The notes beneath the pieces were generated by a model. It was not told the DNA's origin. It made no database searches and was given only the letters and a program-made list of their open reading frames with translations. The translations under genes and the position numbers were made by a program. Positions 32,268-41,275 of a stretch of 64,000 nt of DNA are shown here, piece by piece; the stretch's first letter is position 1; each line of letters begins with the position of its first letter. Location of the stretch: NCBI RefSeq assembly GCF_024809975.1, contig NZ_JANUDY010000011.1, positions 159,400 through 223,399 of the forward strand, given 5' to 3'. This DNA is from Comamonas sp. BIGb0152. GTDB lineage: Bacteria > Pseudomonadota > Gammaproteobacteria > Burkholderiales > Burkholderiaceae_C.

Positions 32268-34514
32268 TTATTGCTGTTGTTGCTGCTGCTGGTCGTTGTT
32301 GTCGCCTTCAACGCGTGGCTCGCGGGGTTCGCGGTGCTGGCGCGGAGCGCGATCACCACGGTCGCCACGGTCACCGCGTGGTTCGCGCGAATCGCGTGGC
32401 TCACGCTCAGGCATACCGGCTGGACGGTCCAGCAAGGCCTTCATCGACAGCTTGACACGGCCCTTTTCGTCCGTCTCCAGCACCTTGACCTTGACGACCT
32501 GGCCTTCGCTCAGGTAGTCGGTCACCTTTTCCACGCGCTCGTGGGCGATCTGGCTGATGTGCAGCAGACCATCCTTGCCGGGCAGCAGGTTCACCAGTGC
32601 ACCGAATTCCAGGATCTTGACGATCGGGCCTTCGTAGATCTTGCCGATTTCGACTTCAGCAGTGATCTCTTCGATGCGGCGCTTGGCTTCGTCGGCCTTG
32701 GCGGCGTCGGTCGCGGCGATGGTGATGGTTCCATCTTCCTCGATGTTGATCTGGGTGCCGGTCTCTTCGGTCAGCGCACGGATGGTGGAGCCACCCTTGC
32801 CGATCACGTCACGGATCTTCTCGGGGTTGATCTTCATCGTGTACAGCTTGGGCGCAAACGACGAAACTTCTGCCTTGGCTTCGCCCATGGCTTCTTGCAT
32901 CTTGCCCAGGATGTGCATGCGCGCTTCCTTGGCTTGCGCCAGTGCCACTTGCATGATTTCCTTGGTGATGCCCTGGATCTTGATGTCCATCTGCAGCGCG
33001 GTGATACCGTTGGTCGTACCGGCTACCTTGAAGTCCATGTCACCCAGATGATCTTCGTCACCCAGGATGTCGGTCAGCACGGCAAACTTGTTGTCTTCCT
33101 TGATCAGACCCATGGCGATACCGGCCACGTGGGCCTTCATCGGTACGCCAGCGTCCATCATCGACAGACAGCCGCCGCAGACCGAAGCCATCGACGAAGA
33201 ACCGTTGGATTCGGTGATTTCCGACACCACACGGATCGTGTAGGGGAACTCTTCCTTCGATGGCAGGCAAGCGGCCAGAGCGCGCTTGGCCAGACGGCCG
33301 TGGCCGATTTCGCGGCGCTTGGTCGAACCCATGCGGCCCACTTCGCCGGTGGCAAAGGGAGGCATGTTGTAGTGGAACAGGAAGCGGTCTTCAAACTCGC
33401 CAGCCAGGGCGTCGATACGCTGTGCATCGCGCTCGGTGCCCAGGGTGGAGATCACCAGCGCCTGGGTTTCACCACGGGTGAACAGGGCCGAGCCGTGGGT
33501 ACGGGGCAGCAAGGACGTGCTGATCTCGATAGGACGCACGGTGCGGGTGTCGCGGCCGTCGATACGGGGCTCACCGGCCAGAATCTGCGAACGCACGATA
33601 CCGGCTTCAATGTCGAACAGCATGCCGTCAACCTTGACGCCGTCAAAGGCCACGCCTTGCTCAGCCAGGCCAGCCTTCACAGCGGCATAGGCTTGGCGGC
33701 AAGCCAGGGTACGGGCTTGCTTGTTGCGCATTTGGTAGGCTTCGCGCAGGGCGGCTTCACCCAAAGCGCCAACCTTGGCGATCAGGGCTTCGTCCTTGGC
33801 AGGTGCGGTCCAGTCCCAGGTGGGCTTGCCGGCTTCGCGCACCAGCTCATGGATCACATTGATGGCCACTTGGCTTTGCTCATGGCCATAGACCACGGCG
33901 CCCAGCATCACTTCTTCAGGCAGTTGTTGTGCTTCGGACTCCACCATCAGCACAGCGGCTTCGGTGCCAGCCACCACCAGATCCATCAGCGAATCCTTGC
34001 GCTGGGTCTGGCCGGGGTTGAGCACGTATTCGCCGTTGATATAACCCACGCGGGCAGCGCCGATAGGGCCATTGAAAGGAATGCCCGAGATCGACAGTGC
34101 AGCGGACACGGCGATCAACGCAGCGATGTCGGCATCCACTTCTGGGTTCAGCGAGATGGTGTGGATGACCACATGCACGTCGTTGAAGAAACCTTCGGGG
34201 AACAGCGGACGGATCGGGCGGTCGATCAGGCGGCTGGTCAGGGTTTCGTGTTCGCTGGGCTTGGCTTCGCGCTTGAAGAAGCTGCCGGGGATCTTGCCTG
34301 CGGCGTAGGTCTTCTCAATGTAGTCCACGGTCAGCGGGAAAAAGTCCTGACCGGTCTTGGCGATCTTGGAGCCCACCACCGTGGCCAGCACGACGGTGTC
34401 GTCGATGTTGACCAGCACCGCGCCCGAGGCTTGGCGCGCGATTTCACCCGTTTCCATGGTGACCGTGTGCTGGCCCCACTGGAAAGTCTTGGTGACTTTA
34501 TTGAATATGGACAT
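32268..34514 (-). CDS. pnp: Polyribonucleotide nucleotidyltransferase (PNPase)
   Basis: This 748-residue phosphorolytic 3'-5' exoribonuclease is a degradosome component. It contains two RNase PH domains (about 15-145 and 325-460) around an all-alpha linker, then KH (about 555-615, [20 protein letters not shown]) and S1 (about 620-690) domains. The C-terminus is an Arg/Asp/Glu-rich repeat (for example [13 protein letters not shown]) ending in a run of eight glutamines. A long leader hairpin lies upstream. Confidence 0.97.
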   Translation of the reverse strand: MSIFNKVTKTFQWGQHTVTMETGEIARQASGAVLVNIDDTVVLATVVGSKIAKTGQDFFPLTVDYIEKTYAAGKIPGSFFKREAKPSEHETLTSRLIDRPIRPLFPEGFFNDVHVVIHTISLNPEVDADIAALIAVSAALSISGIPFNGPIGAARVGYINGEYVLNPGQTQRKDSLMDLVVAGTEAAVLMVESEAQQLPEEVMLGAVVYGHEQSQVAINVIHELVREAGKPTWDWTAPAKDEALIAKVGALGEAALREAYQMRNKQARTLACRQAYAAVKAGLAEQGVAFDGVKVDGMLFDIEAGIVRSQILAGEPRIDGRDTRTVRPIEISTSLLPRTHGSALFTRGETQALVISTLGTERDAQRIDALAGEFEDRFLFHYNMPPFATGEVGRMGSTKRREIGHGRLAKRALAACLPSKEEFPYTIRVVSEITESNGSSSMASVCGGCLSMMDAGVPMKAHVAGIAMGLIKEDNKFAVLTDILGDEDHLGDMDFKVAGTTNGITALQMDIKIQGITKEIMQVALAQAKEARMHILGKMQEAMGEAKAEVSSFAPKLYTMKINPEKIRDVIGKGGSTIRALTEETGTQINIEEDGTITIAATDAAKADEAKRRIEEITAEVEIGKIYEGPIVKILEFGALVNLLPGKDGLLHISQIAHERVEKVTDYLSEGQVVKVKVLETDEKGRVKLSMKALLDRPAGMPEREPRDSREPRGDRGDRGDRAPRQHREPREPRVEGDNNDQQQQQQQ

Positions 34515-34584
34515 AGATTGCTCCTGGTTAAACAGCCAAAAACCTGTCGGTCTTCAGCAGGAGCCGGCATTCAGAACACGATGC

Positions 34585-34635
34585 CATTCCAGGGAGGTTG
34601 AGGTGTTCAACCAGCGGCTCAGCCCCCTTGGAATG
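34585..34635 (-). promoter_or_regulatory. Long stem-loop in the pnp leader
   Basis: CATTCCAGGG (34585-34594) faces CCCTTGGAATG (34625-34635), with further internal pairing between GGTTGA and TCAACC. It starts about 70 bases upstream of the pnp ATG. In enterobacteria a comparable leader stem is the RNase III site used by PNPase for autoregulation; the same role here is inference. Confidence 0.6.
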
Positions 34636-34668
34636 ACACAGCTTCGCTCTGTTTGCGCGGCGTTGAAG

Positions 34669-34704
34669 TAAAAAACGCCTGAGCTAGCGGACTAACTCAG
34701 GCGT
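34669..34704 (-). terminator. Intrinsic terminator between rpsO and pnp
   Basis: On the minus strand ACGCCTGAG (34704-34696) and CTCAGGCGT (34683-34675) form a 9-bp stem followed by TTTTT. It begins about 19 bases past the rpsO stop and probably partly terminates rpsO transcripts ahead of pnp. Confidence 0.88.
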
Positions 34705-34722
34705 CTCCATCTCACCCTGGGC

Positions 34723-34989
34723 TTACTTACGCAGGCCCAGCTTAGCGATCAGTGCAGTGTAACGGTCAGCGTCCTTGGACTTGAGGTAGTCCAACAGCTT
34801 ACGACGACGGCTCACCATGCGCAGCAGGCCGCGACGACCGTGGTGGTCCTTGGCGTGCGTCTTGAAGTGAGGGGTCAGTTCGTTGATACGAGCGGTCAGC
34901 AAGCCCACTTGGACTTCTGGGCTGCCAGTATCGGTAGCGGAACGTGCGTTGGCCTTTACAACTTCGGCCTTGATAGATGCGGCGATCAT
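34723..34989 (-). CDS. rpsO: 30S ribosomal protein S15
   Basis: This 88-residue protein binds the central domain of 16S rRNA early in 30S assembly. The family signatures [20 protein letters not shown] and [20 protein letters not shown] are intact. The rpsO-pnp order is the usual one. Confidence 0.98.
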   Translation of the reverse strand: MIAASIKAEVVKANARSATDTGSPEVQVGLLTARINELTPHFKTHAKDHHGRRGLLRMVSRRRKLLDYLKSKDADRYTALIAKLGLRK

Positions 34990-35121
34990 GTGTTTTCCTT
35001 ATAAGGAACACCGGCTTGCGCTGGTATTCTGGTTACTTGCGTCGCAGCCGGAAAAGCTTGCGACGTGCGTCTTGCACCATGCAAAACCCTGCAATTATAC
35101 CCAAGTTCTAAACTATGGGGT

Positions 35122-35451
35122 TTAGGCCCAAAACCGCACCAGCGCCGATGCCGCCGCGCCCAGTACCACCACCAGCAAAAACGGCGCCCGCAGCGCCAGC
35201 GCGATGATGGCCACGGCCAGCGCAGCCAGGCGGGCATCCAGCACCAGTTGCTGGCCGCTGACGAGGGTGTTCATGGCAGTCAGCGCCGCCAGCAGCGCAA
35301 TCGTCAGCGCGCCCGCCACCCGGGCCATGCGTGGGTGGCGCAGCCAATGGGCCGGTACGCTGTAACCCAGCAGCTTGGTGCCATAGGTCACGGCGCTGGC
35401 CAGCAGCACCCATATCCACCAGTGGTTGCCCACGTCAGCCATGGCATTCAT
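35122..35451 (-). CDS. azlD: AzlD-family branched-chain amino acid exporter small subunit
   Basis: This is a 109-residue protein with four hydrophobic segments. WIWVLLASAVTYGTKLLGYS and the RVAGALTIALLAAL segment fit the AzlD family. The start at 35451 overlaps the azlC stop by four bases (ATGA). AzlC and AzlD together export branched-chain amino acids or analogues. Confidence 0.88.
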   Translation of the reverse strand: MNAMADVGNHWWIWVLLASAVTYGTKLLGYSVPAHWLRHPRMARVAGALTIALLAALTAMNTLVSGQQLVLDARLAALAVAIIALALRAPFLLVVVLGAAASALVRFWA

Positions 35452-36170
35452 CGTGCGGCCTCCTGCGCGCTGGCGCCCTGCCCGGCTGGGCCGCTGCTGC
35501 GCGATCCATAGCCCCAGGCGGCGCCCACCAGCGCCGCAATCAAGATCGGCACCCCCGGCGCCACCCAGGGCACCGCCAGCATCGCAATACTGGCAGCCAC
35601 CACCGCCAACGCTATCGGCTCCTTGTGCGTCAGGCGCGGCCACAGCAGGCCCATAAAGGCGGCTACGGCTGCGCCGTCGAGCCCCCAGCGCCCCGGGTCA
35701 CCCAAGGCATTGCCCAGCAAGGCGCCAGCAGCGGTGAACAGGTTCCAGAGCAGGTAAACGCCCACGCCAGCGGTCCAAAAGCCGCGCTTTTGCTCGGCTT
35801 TGTCGCTTTGCCCCAAGGCTGTGGCCGCGGATTCATCAATCGTTAACTGCGCCGACAGCAGGCGCGCCAGGCCGCGCGGGCCCAGCAAGGCCGCCATCTG
35901 CATGCCGTAGACCGCATTGCGCACGCCCAGCAGGCTGGCCGCGCCCAGGGCCGCTGCGCCAGCACCGCCGCCGGCCACCACGCCGACAAAGGCAAACTGC
36001 GAGCCGCCGGTGAACATCAGCAAGCTCAAAGCGCAGGTCTGCCAAACCGACAGGCCCGCAGCCACGCCCAGCGCGCCAAAGGAGATGCCATACAAACCGG
36101 TGGCAATGCTGATCGACACGCCCATGCGTACGGCGGGCGACGACCACATGCCTGAACTGTTAGAAGCCAT
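35448..36170 (-). CDS. azlC: AzlC-family branched-chain amino acid exporter large subunit
   Basis: This 240-residue membrane protein shows YGISFGALGVAAGLSVWQTC, FTGGSQFAFVG and LGVRNAVYGMQMA, all family features. The ATG at 36170 (MASNSSGMW) is preferred to longer in-frame starts since homology begins after it. It is probably the first gene of a two-gene azlCD operon. Confidence 0.9.
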   Translation of the reverse strand: MASNSSGMWSSPAVRMGVSISIATGLYGISFGALGVAAGLSVWQTCALSLLMFTGGSQFAFVGVVAGGGAGAAALGAASLLGVRNAVYGMQMAALLGPRGLARLLSAQLTIDESAATALGQSDKAEQKRGFWTAGVGVYLLWNLFTAAGALLGNALGDPGRWGLDGAAVAAFMGLLWPRLTHKEPIALAVVAASIAMLAVPWVAPGVPILIAALVGAAWGYGSRSSGPAGQGASAQEAAR

Positions 36171-36250
36171 GGGCGGCGATTGTAGAGGCTGTTGCGCGGC
36201 GCGCAGGCCAGTTGCGCACTGTCGGGACGCATGGGGAACAGCGCCCACAA

Positions 36251-36281
36251 AAAAGCCCGCAGGGACTTTGTCCTTGCGGGC
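36251..36281 (-). terminator. Intrinsic terminator after the GAF-protein gene
   Basis: On the minus strand GCCCGCAAGGAC and GTCCCTGCGGGC (36281-36270 and 36266-36255) form a 12-bp stem with a 3-base loop followed by TTTTTT. It ends the transcript coming from the amidohydrolase/MFS/GAF genes. Confidence 0.9.
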
Positions 36282-36313
36282 CCAGGGCGCCGGTATGGGG
36301 CTGAGCCAGGCGC

Positions 36314-36850
36314 TCAAACGCTTTGCAGCCCGGCGCTGTCAATGCCGCGCGCCGCCTCTTTCGCCGTCTCGCGGGCCGAGGCCAGCGCCGGCACGCAAAC
36401 GCCGGCCACCAGGTGGATCAGCGCCTCGGGCACCGCGTTGTAGGCGCCGCGCGGGCCCAGAATATTGATGGAGCCCAGCACCTCGCCGCCGTGCCAGATG
36501 GGAATGTTCAGCACCGCATGCAGGCCCCGGGCAACCAGGTCCTCGGCCTCAGAGAAGACGCTGCGGATGTCCGCCTCATCCCGGCCGATATACGGCAGGC
36601 CCTGGTCCAGCACCCGGGCCGACCAGGGGCCCTTGCCGGTGGCCTTGAAGCCGCCCAGCGGGCTGATGGCCTCGTCGGACGAGTAGATGCGGCGCATCAG
36701 CTTGTCCTGCTGCAGGTAGACCAGGCCGGTGAGCAGGCCATAGCCAAACAGCTGCTGGCAGGCTTCGGCAATGGCCGCCCAGTGGCGCTCGGCATCTGCC
36801 GTCTGGCCCAGGCTGTGCGCCAGGCGGCCCAGGACGTGGGTTGTGCTCAT
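36314..36850 (-). CDS. Single GAF-domain protein
   Basis: This 178-residue protein is almost entirely a GAF fold: an N-terminal helix with ERHWAAIAEACQQLFGYGLLTG, a central YSSDEAISPLGGFKATGKGPW segment and LHAVLNIPIWHGGEVLGSINIL, the typical GAF core. There is no output domain. It overlaps the MFS gene by four bases and lies in an operon with an amidohydrolase, so it may sense or bind the same small molecule. The function is unknown. Confidence 0.85.
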   Translation of the reverse strand: MSTTHVLGRLAHSLGQTADAERHWAAIAEACQQLFGYGLLTGLVYLQQDKLMRRIYSSDEAISPLGGFKATGKGPWSARVLDQGLPYIGRDEADIRSVFSEAEDLVARGLHAVLNIPIWHGGEVLGSINILGPRGAYNAVPEALIHLVAGVCVPALASARETAKEAARGIDSAGLQSV

Positions 36851-38205
36851 TGCTGAATCCCCTCCAGCGATACGCCGTGGGTGTTCTTGCCAAACAGCAA
36901 GATGCCCATGCCACCCACAAACAGCACGCCGGTCATCATCGCAAACACCCCGCCAAAGCCCAGCACCGGGTAGGCAGCACCCACGATGGTGGGCGAGGCA
37001 ATCGCGCCAATACGTGCCAGCGCCGAGGCGGTGCCCATGCCGGTGGCGCGGATCGATGTCGGGTAGATCTCCGAGGTGTAGGTGTACTGGCCGGCAATCA
37101 CGCCGTTCATGCCGAAGGACAGCAGCATGCTCAGCAAGATGATTTCCTGGTCGCTACTGGCAAAGGCCAGGCCCAGCGCGGACAGACAAGACACCAGCAT
37201 ATAGGCCAGGATGGTGTATTTGCGGCCAATCTTGTCATTGAAGTAAGCGGCAGAGTAGTAGCCCGGAATCTGCGCCAGGTAGATCAGGATGGTGAAGGAG
37301 AAGCTCTTGGTCACCGCAAAACCGCGCGCCACCAGCAGGCTGGGAATCCAGACCAGGAAGGCGTAGTAGCAGAACATCACCGTGATCCAGAAGACCCAAA
37401 CCACCAGGCTGGTCTGCAAGTACTGGGGCTTGACCAGCATGGCCAGCTTGGCCCAGGCGCCTTGCACGGCGCTGTCAGCCGCCTTGGCCGCCAGGCTCAT
37501 CTTCACCGGCTCGGGCAGTGGCTTGCCGCTGCTGCGCAGCACCTGCGCTTCAATCTCTGTACAGATCCGGCTGGCCTCTTCATGGCGGCCCACCTCTTCC
37601 AACCAGCGGGGGGATTCAAACAGCGCGCGGCGCATCCACAGCAAAAACACCACGGGCACCGAGGCGATGACCATGATCCAGCGCCAGCCGTCGTCACTCA
37701 TCGGCACGATGAAGTAGCCCAGCAATGCCGACATCACAAAACCAAAGGAGAAGAAGCCTGCCAGCGCACCGGTAAAGCGGCCCCGGTAGCGGCTGCTGAC
37801 AAACTCCGCCAGGTAAGGCGCCACGATGGCGCCCTCGGCCCCCATGCCCACGCCGGCAATCATGCGCAAAATGTAGAACTCATGGAAGTTGGTGGCAAAG
37901 GCATTGATGAAGGTGGCCACGCAAAACAGCACCAGGGCCCACATCATCACGACCTTGCGGCCAAAGCGGTCGCCCAGCATGCCCGAGAGCAGCGCGCCCA
38001 CCAAAAAGCCGACATAGGTGCTGCTGGCAATCCAGCCCGCCTGCAGGCCGGTGAGCCCCCACTGCTCGCGCAAGGAGGGCAGGATAAAGGCGATGATGCC
38101 GGCATCCAGCGCCTCAAAGGCCAGGCCCAGGCCGCCAATGATGAGCAGGGTGAAATGAAAGCGGCTGAAAGGCAGCCGTTCCAGACGTTCCGAAGCGTTA
38201 TACAT
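36847..38205 (-). CDS. MFS transporter, metabolite:H+ symporter type
   Basis: This is a 452-residue, 12-helix transporter. GLAFEALDAGIIAFILPSL in helix 1 and the motif-A sequence LSGMLGDRFGRKV, then RMIAGVGMGAEGAIVAPYLAE, place it in the sugar/aromatic-acid porter group, with a long central cytoplasmic loop. The partner amidohydrolase suggests uptake of an amide or peptide-like compound. It is coupled to the GAF gene. Confidence 0.9.
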   Translation of the reverse strand: MYNASERLERLPFSRFHFTLLIIGGLGLAFEALDAGIIAFILPSLREQWGLTGLQAGWIASSTYVGFLVGALLSGMLGDRFGRKVVMMWALVLFCVATFINAFATNFHEFYILRMIAGVGMGAEGAIVAPYLAEFVSSRYRGRFTGALAGFFSFGFVMSALLGYFIVPMSDDGWRWIMVIASVPVVFLLWMRRALFESPRWLEEVGRHEEASRICTEIEAQVLRSSGKPLPEPVKMSLAAKAADSAVQGAWAKLAMLVKPQYLQTSLVVWVFWITVMFCYYAFLVWIPSLLVARGFAVTKSFSFTILIYLAQIPGYYSAAYFNDKIGRKYTILAYMLVSCLSALGLAFASSDQEIILLSMLLSFGMNGVIAGQYTYTSEIYPTSIRATGMGTASALARIGAIASPTIVGAAYPVLGFGGVFAMMTGVLFVGGMGILLFGKNTHGVSLEGIQQ

Positions 38206-38228
38206 ATTGTTGTTCTCGCGCAGGGGGT

Positions 38229-39461
38229 TTAGCAGGCGTTTTTGTGGATGAAGCCGTCACGCATGATCAGCTTGATCGCCGCGTCATGCTGGGTCAGCAC
38301 CGAGACATCTTCCAGCGGGTTGCCATCGACCAGCAGCAAGTCCGCATAGGCGTTCTCCACCACTTCGCCCAGCAGGCCTTCGTGGTTCAGGATCTCGGCA
38401 CCGATCAAGGTCGCTTGCTGCACCACCTTGGCGTGGCCCAGCACCTTGGCGCGCAGCACCAGCTCGTCCGATTGCATGTAGTGCGTCTCGCCCAGCAAAT
38501 CGCTGCCAAAACCCATCTTCACGCCAGCGGCGTCCAGCACTTCCAGCGCCTTGAGGCCGTTGGTGCGCACCTTGGCAATCTTTTGCACGGATTCATCGGG
38601 CAGGCCGTACTTGGCGCCGTCATTGGCCAGGCCTTCGTAGGTGATCAGGGTTGGCACCATGTAGGCACCCTTTTCCTGCATCAGCTTGGCAGTGGGTTCA
38701 TCGACCAGGTTGCCGTGCTCGATGGTGCGCACGCCGCACTGGATGGCACGGGTGATGGCCTGGGGCGTATAGGCATGGGCCATCACATAGGTGTTGGCAT
38801 TGTGGGCCTCTTCGACGATGGCGGTCAGCTCCGACACCGAAAATCCCAGGTTGTTGATGGGATCGTTGGGCGAGGCCACGCCGCCCGATGCCATCACCTT
38901 GATCTGGGTGGCGCCCTTCAAAATCTCTTCGCGCACCGCCAGGCGGCAGGCATCGACGCCATCCACCACCTTGCCGATATTGCCGATCTTGTAGGCGCAG
39001 GAGCAGGGATCGAGCGTGTCATTGCGCGCCCGAAAATCGCCATGGCCGCCGGTTTGCGACAGCGCCTTGCCAGCGCAAAACAGGCGCGGGCCAGCCACCT
39101 GGCGGGTACGCACCCCTTCAGAAAGCGCCCAGTCCGCCCCGCCCGCATCGCGCACCGAGGTAAAACCCCGGTCGATCATGCCCTTCATGATGGGCAGCGC
39201 GCGCAGCAGCGCCAGCGCATTGGGCAAATTGGCAACCGCACCCAGGTTGAAGCCCGAGGCCATCACATGCACATGGCAGTCGATCAGGCCGGGCATCAAG
39301 GTCATCCCCTTGGCGTCGATGACGGCGGCATCCGCCACCTCGAAGTCTTCGGCGCTGATTTTCTCGATCAGACCGTTGCGCACCAAAATGGTATGAGTAG
39401 AAGTCAATACAAGATTCCGGGTGTCGAGAATCTTGGCATTGCGGATCAGGGTGGATTGCAT
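38229..39461 (-). CDS. Metal-dependent amidohydrolase (imidazolonepropionase/Xaa-prolidase-like)
   Basis: This 410-residue amidohydrolase-superfamily enzyme has a complete binuclear metal set: His63 and His65 (DCHVHV), Lys188 as the likely carboxylated Lys (QIKVMASGG), His229 (MAHAYT), His249 (IEHG) and Asp321 (GFGSD). Relatives hydrolyse N-acyl amino acids, dipeptides or ochratoxin-like amides. It leads an operon with the MFS and GAF genes and is divergent from a LysR gene. The substrate is unknown. Confidence 0.9.
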   Translation of the reverse strand: MQSTLIRNAKILDTRNLVLTSTHTILVRNGLIEKISAEDFEVADAAVIDAKGMTLMPGLIDCHVHVMASGFNLGAVANLPNALALLRALPIMKGMIDRGFTSVRDAGGADWALSEGVRTRQVAGPRLFCAGKALSQTGGHGDFRARNDTLDPCSCAYKIGNIGKVVDGVDACRLAVREEILKGATQIKVMASGGVASPNDPINNLGFSVSELTAIVEEAHNANTYVMAHAYTPQAITRAIQCGVRTIEHGNLVDEPTAKLMQEKGAYMVPTLITYEGLANDGAKYGLPDESVQKIAKVRTNGLKALEVLDAAGVKMGFGSDLLGETHYMQSDELVLRAKVLGHAKVVQQATLIGAEILNHEGLLGEVVENAYADLLLVDGNPLEDVSVLTQHDAAIKLIMRDGFIHKNAC

Positions 39462-39598
39462 AATCAGTTCTGGCGTTCACAGCGCCACGGTTGCCTCTAA
39501 TGCCCCGAACTGTAGCCAAGCTGCAACAATTTGTGGCAGCGACTTGGCCTGATGCATCTGCCAATTTTTTCTACCATCATGAGTGGAGCTCATACCCC

Positions 39599-40504
39599 AT
39601 GCGCAGACGCTGCCCCACCATCTCCGAGCTGAATGCGTTTTTGCTCTCGGCGCAGCACCTGTCGTTTTCCAAGGCCGCCAAGGAGCTGTTTGTCACGCAA
39701 AGCGCCATCAGCCGCCATATTGCAGGCCTGGAGGCCTACCTGGGCCATCCACTGTTCATACGCCGCAGCCACGGGCTGGCGCTGACCCATATCGGCGAGA
39801 ACTACCTCAAGCTCGTGCGGCCAGCGATGGAATCCCTGGAGCGGGCCACCACCCAGGTCATCTCCACCGCGCAGAACGCCCACCTGCTCAGTCTGTCGGT
39901 GGCACCCACCTTTGCGGCCAATTGGCTGTTCCCCCGGCTGCAGAGCTTTCGTGCCCGCAACCCGCACATCGCCATCCATTTTGTGCGCTACAGCACCACC
40001 GACAGCGCCGAGACCGGCGATGGCTTCGATGCCTCCATCCAATACGGCTACGGCGACTGGCCGATTGCCGATGCCCAGTACCTGATCGGGCGCGAGACCA
40101 GCATCGTCTGCTCGCCCAGCTACCTGGCGCAGCACCCTATCCAGCACTTCAGCGATCTCAAACAGTGCAGCCTGTTGCAGCATATCGAGCTGCCCACCTC
40201 CTGGGATGACTGGTTCACCGCCTATGCCGGCCCTTATGAAAGCGCGCGCATCGGGCCGGGCTTCAACCTCTTTACGCTCATCATCCAGGCCGCTGTCTCA
40301 GGCCTGGGCGTGGCCCTGGTGCCCAGCTGCCTGATCCAGGAATCACTGGAGACCCACAAACTCGTCGAGCCCCTGGGCCAGCGCTTTGAAAGCCCCCTGG
40401 GCTACTACCTCTGCGCCCCCACCTGGCGCAGCGATATGGAAAGCTACCAGCGCTTTGGCGAATGGCTGCAACTGGAATGCCGCCACCCTCCTACAGCCAC
40501 TTGA
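39599..40504 (+). CDS. LysR-family transcriptional regulator (GcvA-like)
   Basis: This is a 301-residue regulator. An N-terminal winged helix (FLLSAQHLSFSKAAKELFVT and QSAISRHIAGLE) is followed by a substrate-binding domain from about residue 90. The ATG at 39599 is preferred over the upstream in-frame ATG at 39491 because the HTH domain begins right after it. Divergent arrangement with the amidohydrolase suggests it controls that operon through the 137-base gap. Confidence 0.92.
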   Translation: MRRRCPTISELNAFLLSAQHLSFSKAAKELFVTQSAISRHIAGLEAYLGHPLFIRRSHGLALTHIGENYLKLVRPAMESLERATTQVISTAQNAHLLSLSVAPTFAANWLFPRLQSFRARNPHIAIHFVRYSTTDSAETGDGFDASIQYGYGDWPIADAQYLIGRETSIVCSPSYLAQHPIQHFSDLKQCSLLQHIELPTSWDDWFTAYAGPYESARIGPGFNLFTLIIQAAVSGLGVALVPSCLIQESLETHKLVEPLGQRFESPLGYYLCAPTWRSDMESYQRFGEWLQLECRHPPTAT

Positions 40505-40576
40505 TCTGCAGCGGCAGCGCAGCCGCATGCCCTTGCTTCTATGCTGGACTCTCGCGCTGACCGAAGGAGTCCCCCC

Positions 40577-40972
40577 GTGAAGACCAAGCACTCTGCATTC
40601 AACAAAATTGCCCGTTCGGTGGCCAAGTTCAGTGGCCGTCCCATTTGCTTTGTCGTGGCCGCCGTGGTGATTTTGCTGTGGGCCCTCAGCGGCCCCTTCT
40701 TCCACTTCAACGACACCTGGCAGCTGGTCATCAATACCGGCACCACCATCGTCACCTTCTTGATGGTGTTCCTGATCCAGTCCACCCAGAACAGCGACAC
40801 CGAGGCCATGCAGATCAAGCTCGATGAGCTGATCCGTGCCATCGAGCCAGCCCGCAATCGCATGCTCTCGCTCGAACAGCTGGATGAAGAAGAGCTGGAC
40901 GTGCTGCGCAAGGAATTCGACATTCTGGCCGAGAAGGCCCGCCAGGAAGAGGACGACAACACAGCCCGCTGA
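40577..40972 (+). CDS. Low-affinity iron permease-family small membrane protein
   Basis: This 131-residue protein starts at a GTG (40577) with GAAGGAG eight bases upstream. Two helices (about 20-38 and 50-70) carry the family's FHFNDTWQLVINTGTTIVTF and MVFLIQSTQNSDTEAMQIKLDE segments. A long charged helix follows. The bacterial members are named after a fungal iron permease, but iron transport has not been shown for them in general. Confidence 0.85.
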   Translation: MKTKHSAFNKIARSVAKFSGRPICFVVAAVVILLWALSGPFFHFNDTWQLVINTGTTIVTFLMVFLIQSTQNSDTEAMQIKLDELIRAIEPARNRMLSLEQLDEEELDVLRKEFDILAEKARQEEDDNTAR

Positions 40973-41017
40973 CCCTCCGTCAAGCCTGCACAGGCAAGCG
41001 CAGGCGCACCGCCCATG

Positions 41018-41167
41018 TCAGCGCTTGTGTTTGTTTTTAGCCCCACCCTGGCGCGCCTTGAAGCGCGGATTGGACTTGCAGATCACATAGATGCGACCCC
41101 GGCGTTTGACCACCTGGCAATCACGGTGGCGCTTTTTGGCTTCTTTGAGCGAGGACAGGACTTGCAT
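41018..41167 (-). CDS. rpmJ: 50S ribosomal protein L36, type B (zinc-independent paralogue)
   Basis: This 49-residue frame translates as [18 protein letters not shown], then [20 protein letters not shown] and a basic tail. It matches type-B L36 (YkgO-like) and not the zinc-ribbon form: the CxxC pair and the ligand His are missing. Such C-minus paralogues replace the zinc form when zinc is scarce. A Fur-family palindrome sits 33-60 bases upstream, as expected for Zur control. No type-B L31 gene is adjacent. Confidence 0.9.
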   Translation of the reverse strand: MQVLSSLKEAKKRHRDCQVVKRRGRIYVICKSNPRFKARQGGAKNKHKR

Positions 41168-41199
41168 GCAGAGCTTCTCCAAAACAGGAACAGAAGCAA

Positions 41200-41227
41200 A
41201 AATGATAATGCATTCTCATTATCATTT
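41200..41227 (-). promoter_or_regulatory. Fur-family (Zur or Fur) operator upstream of type-B rpmJ
   Basis: A perfect 11-bp inverted repeat, AAATGATAATG / CATTATCATTT, with a 6-base spacer (CATTCT). The GATAAT...ATTATC core suits a Fur-family regulator. The gene context favours Zur; the bases are also close to Fur boxes, so the choice is open. Confidence 0.75.
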
Positions 41228-41275
41228 CAAGCACCCCGGCACTGACCCATGCAGAGCCCCCATCCCGAAGCCCGT

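Noticed and set aside
30978..34601. About 1200-codon plus-strand frame opposite tpiA, the oxidoreductase and pnp
   Set aside because: Antisense shadow of three recognisable genes; composition is typical of such shadows.
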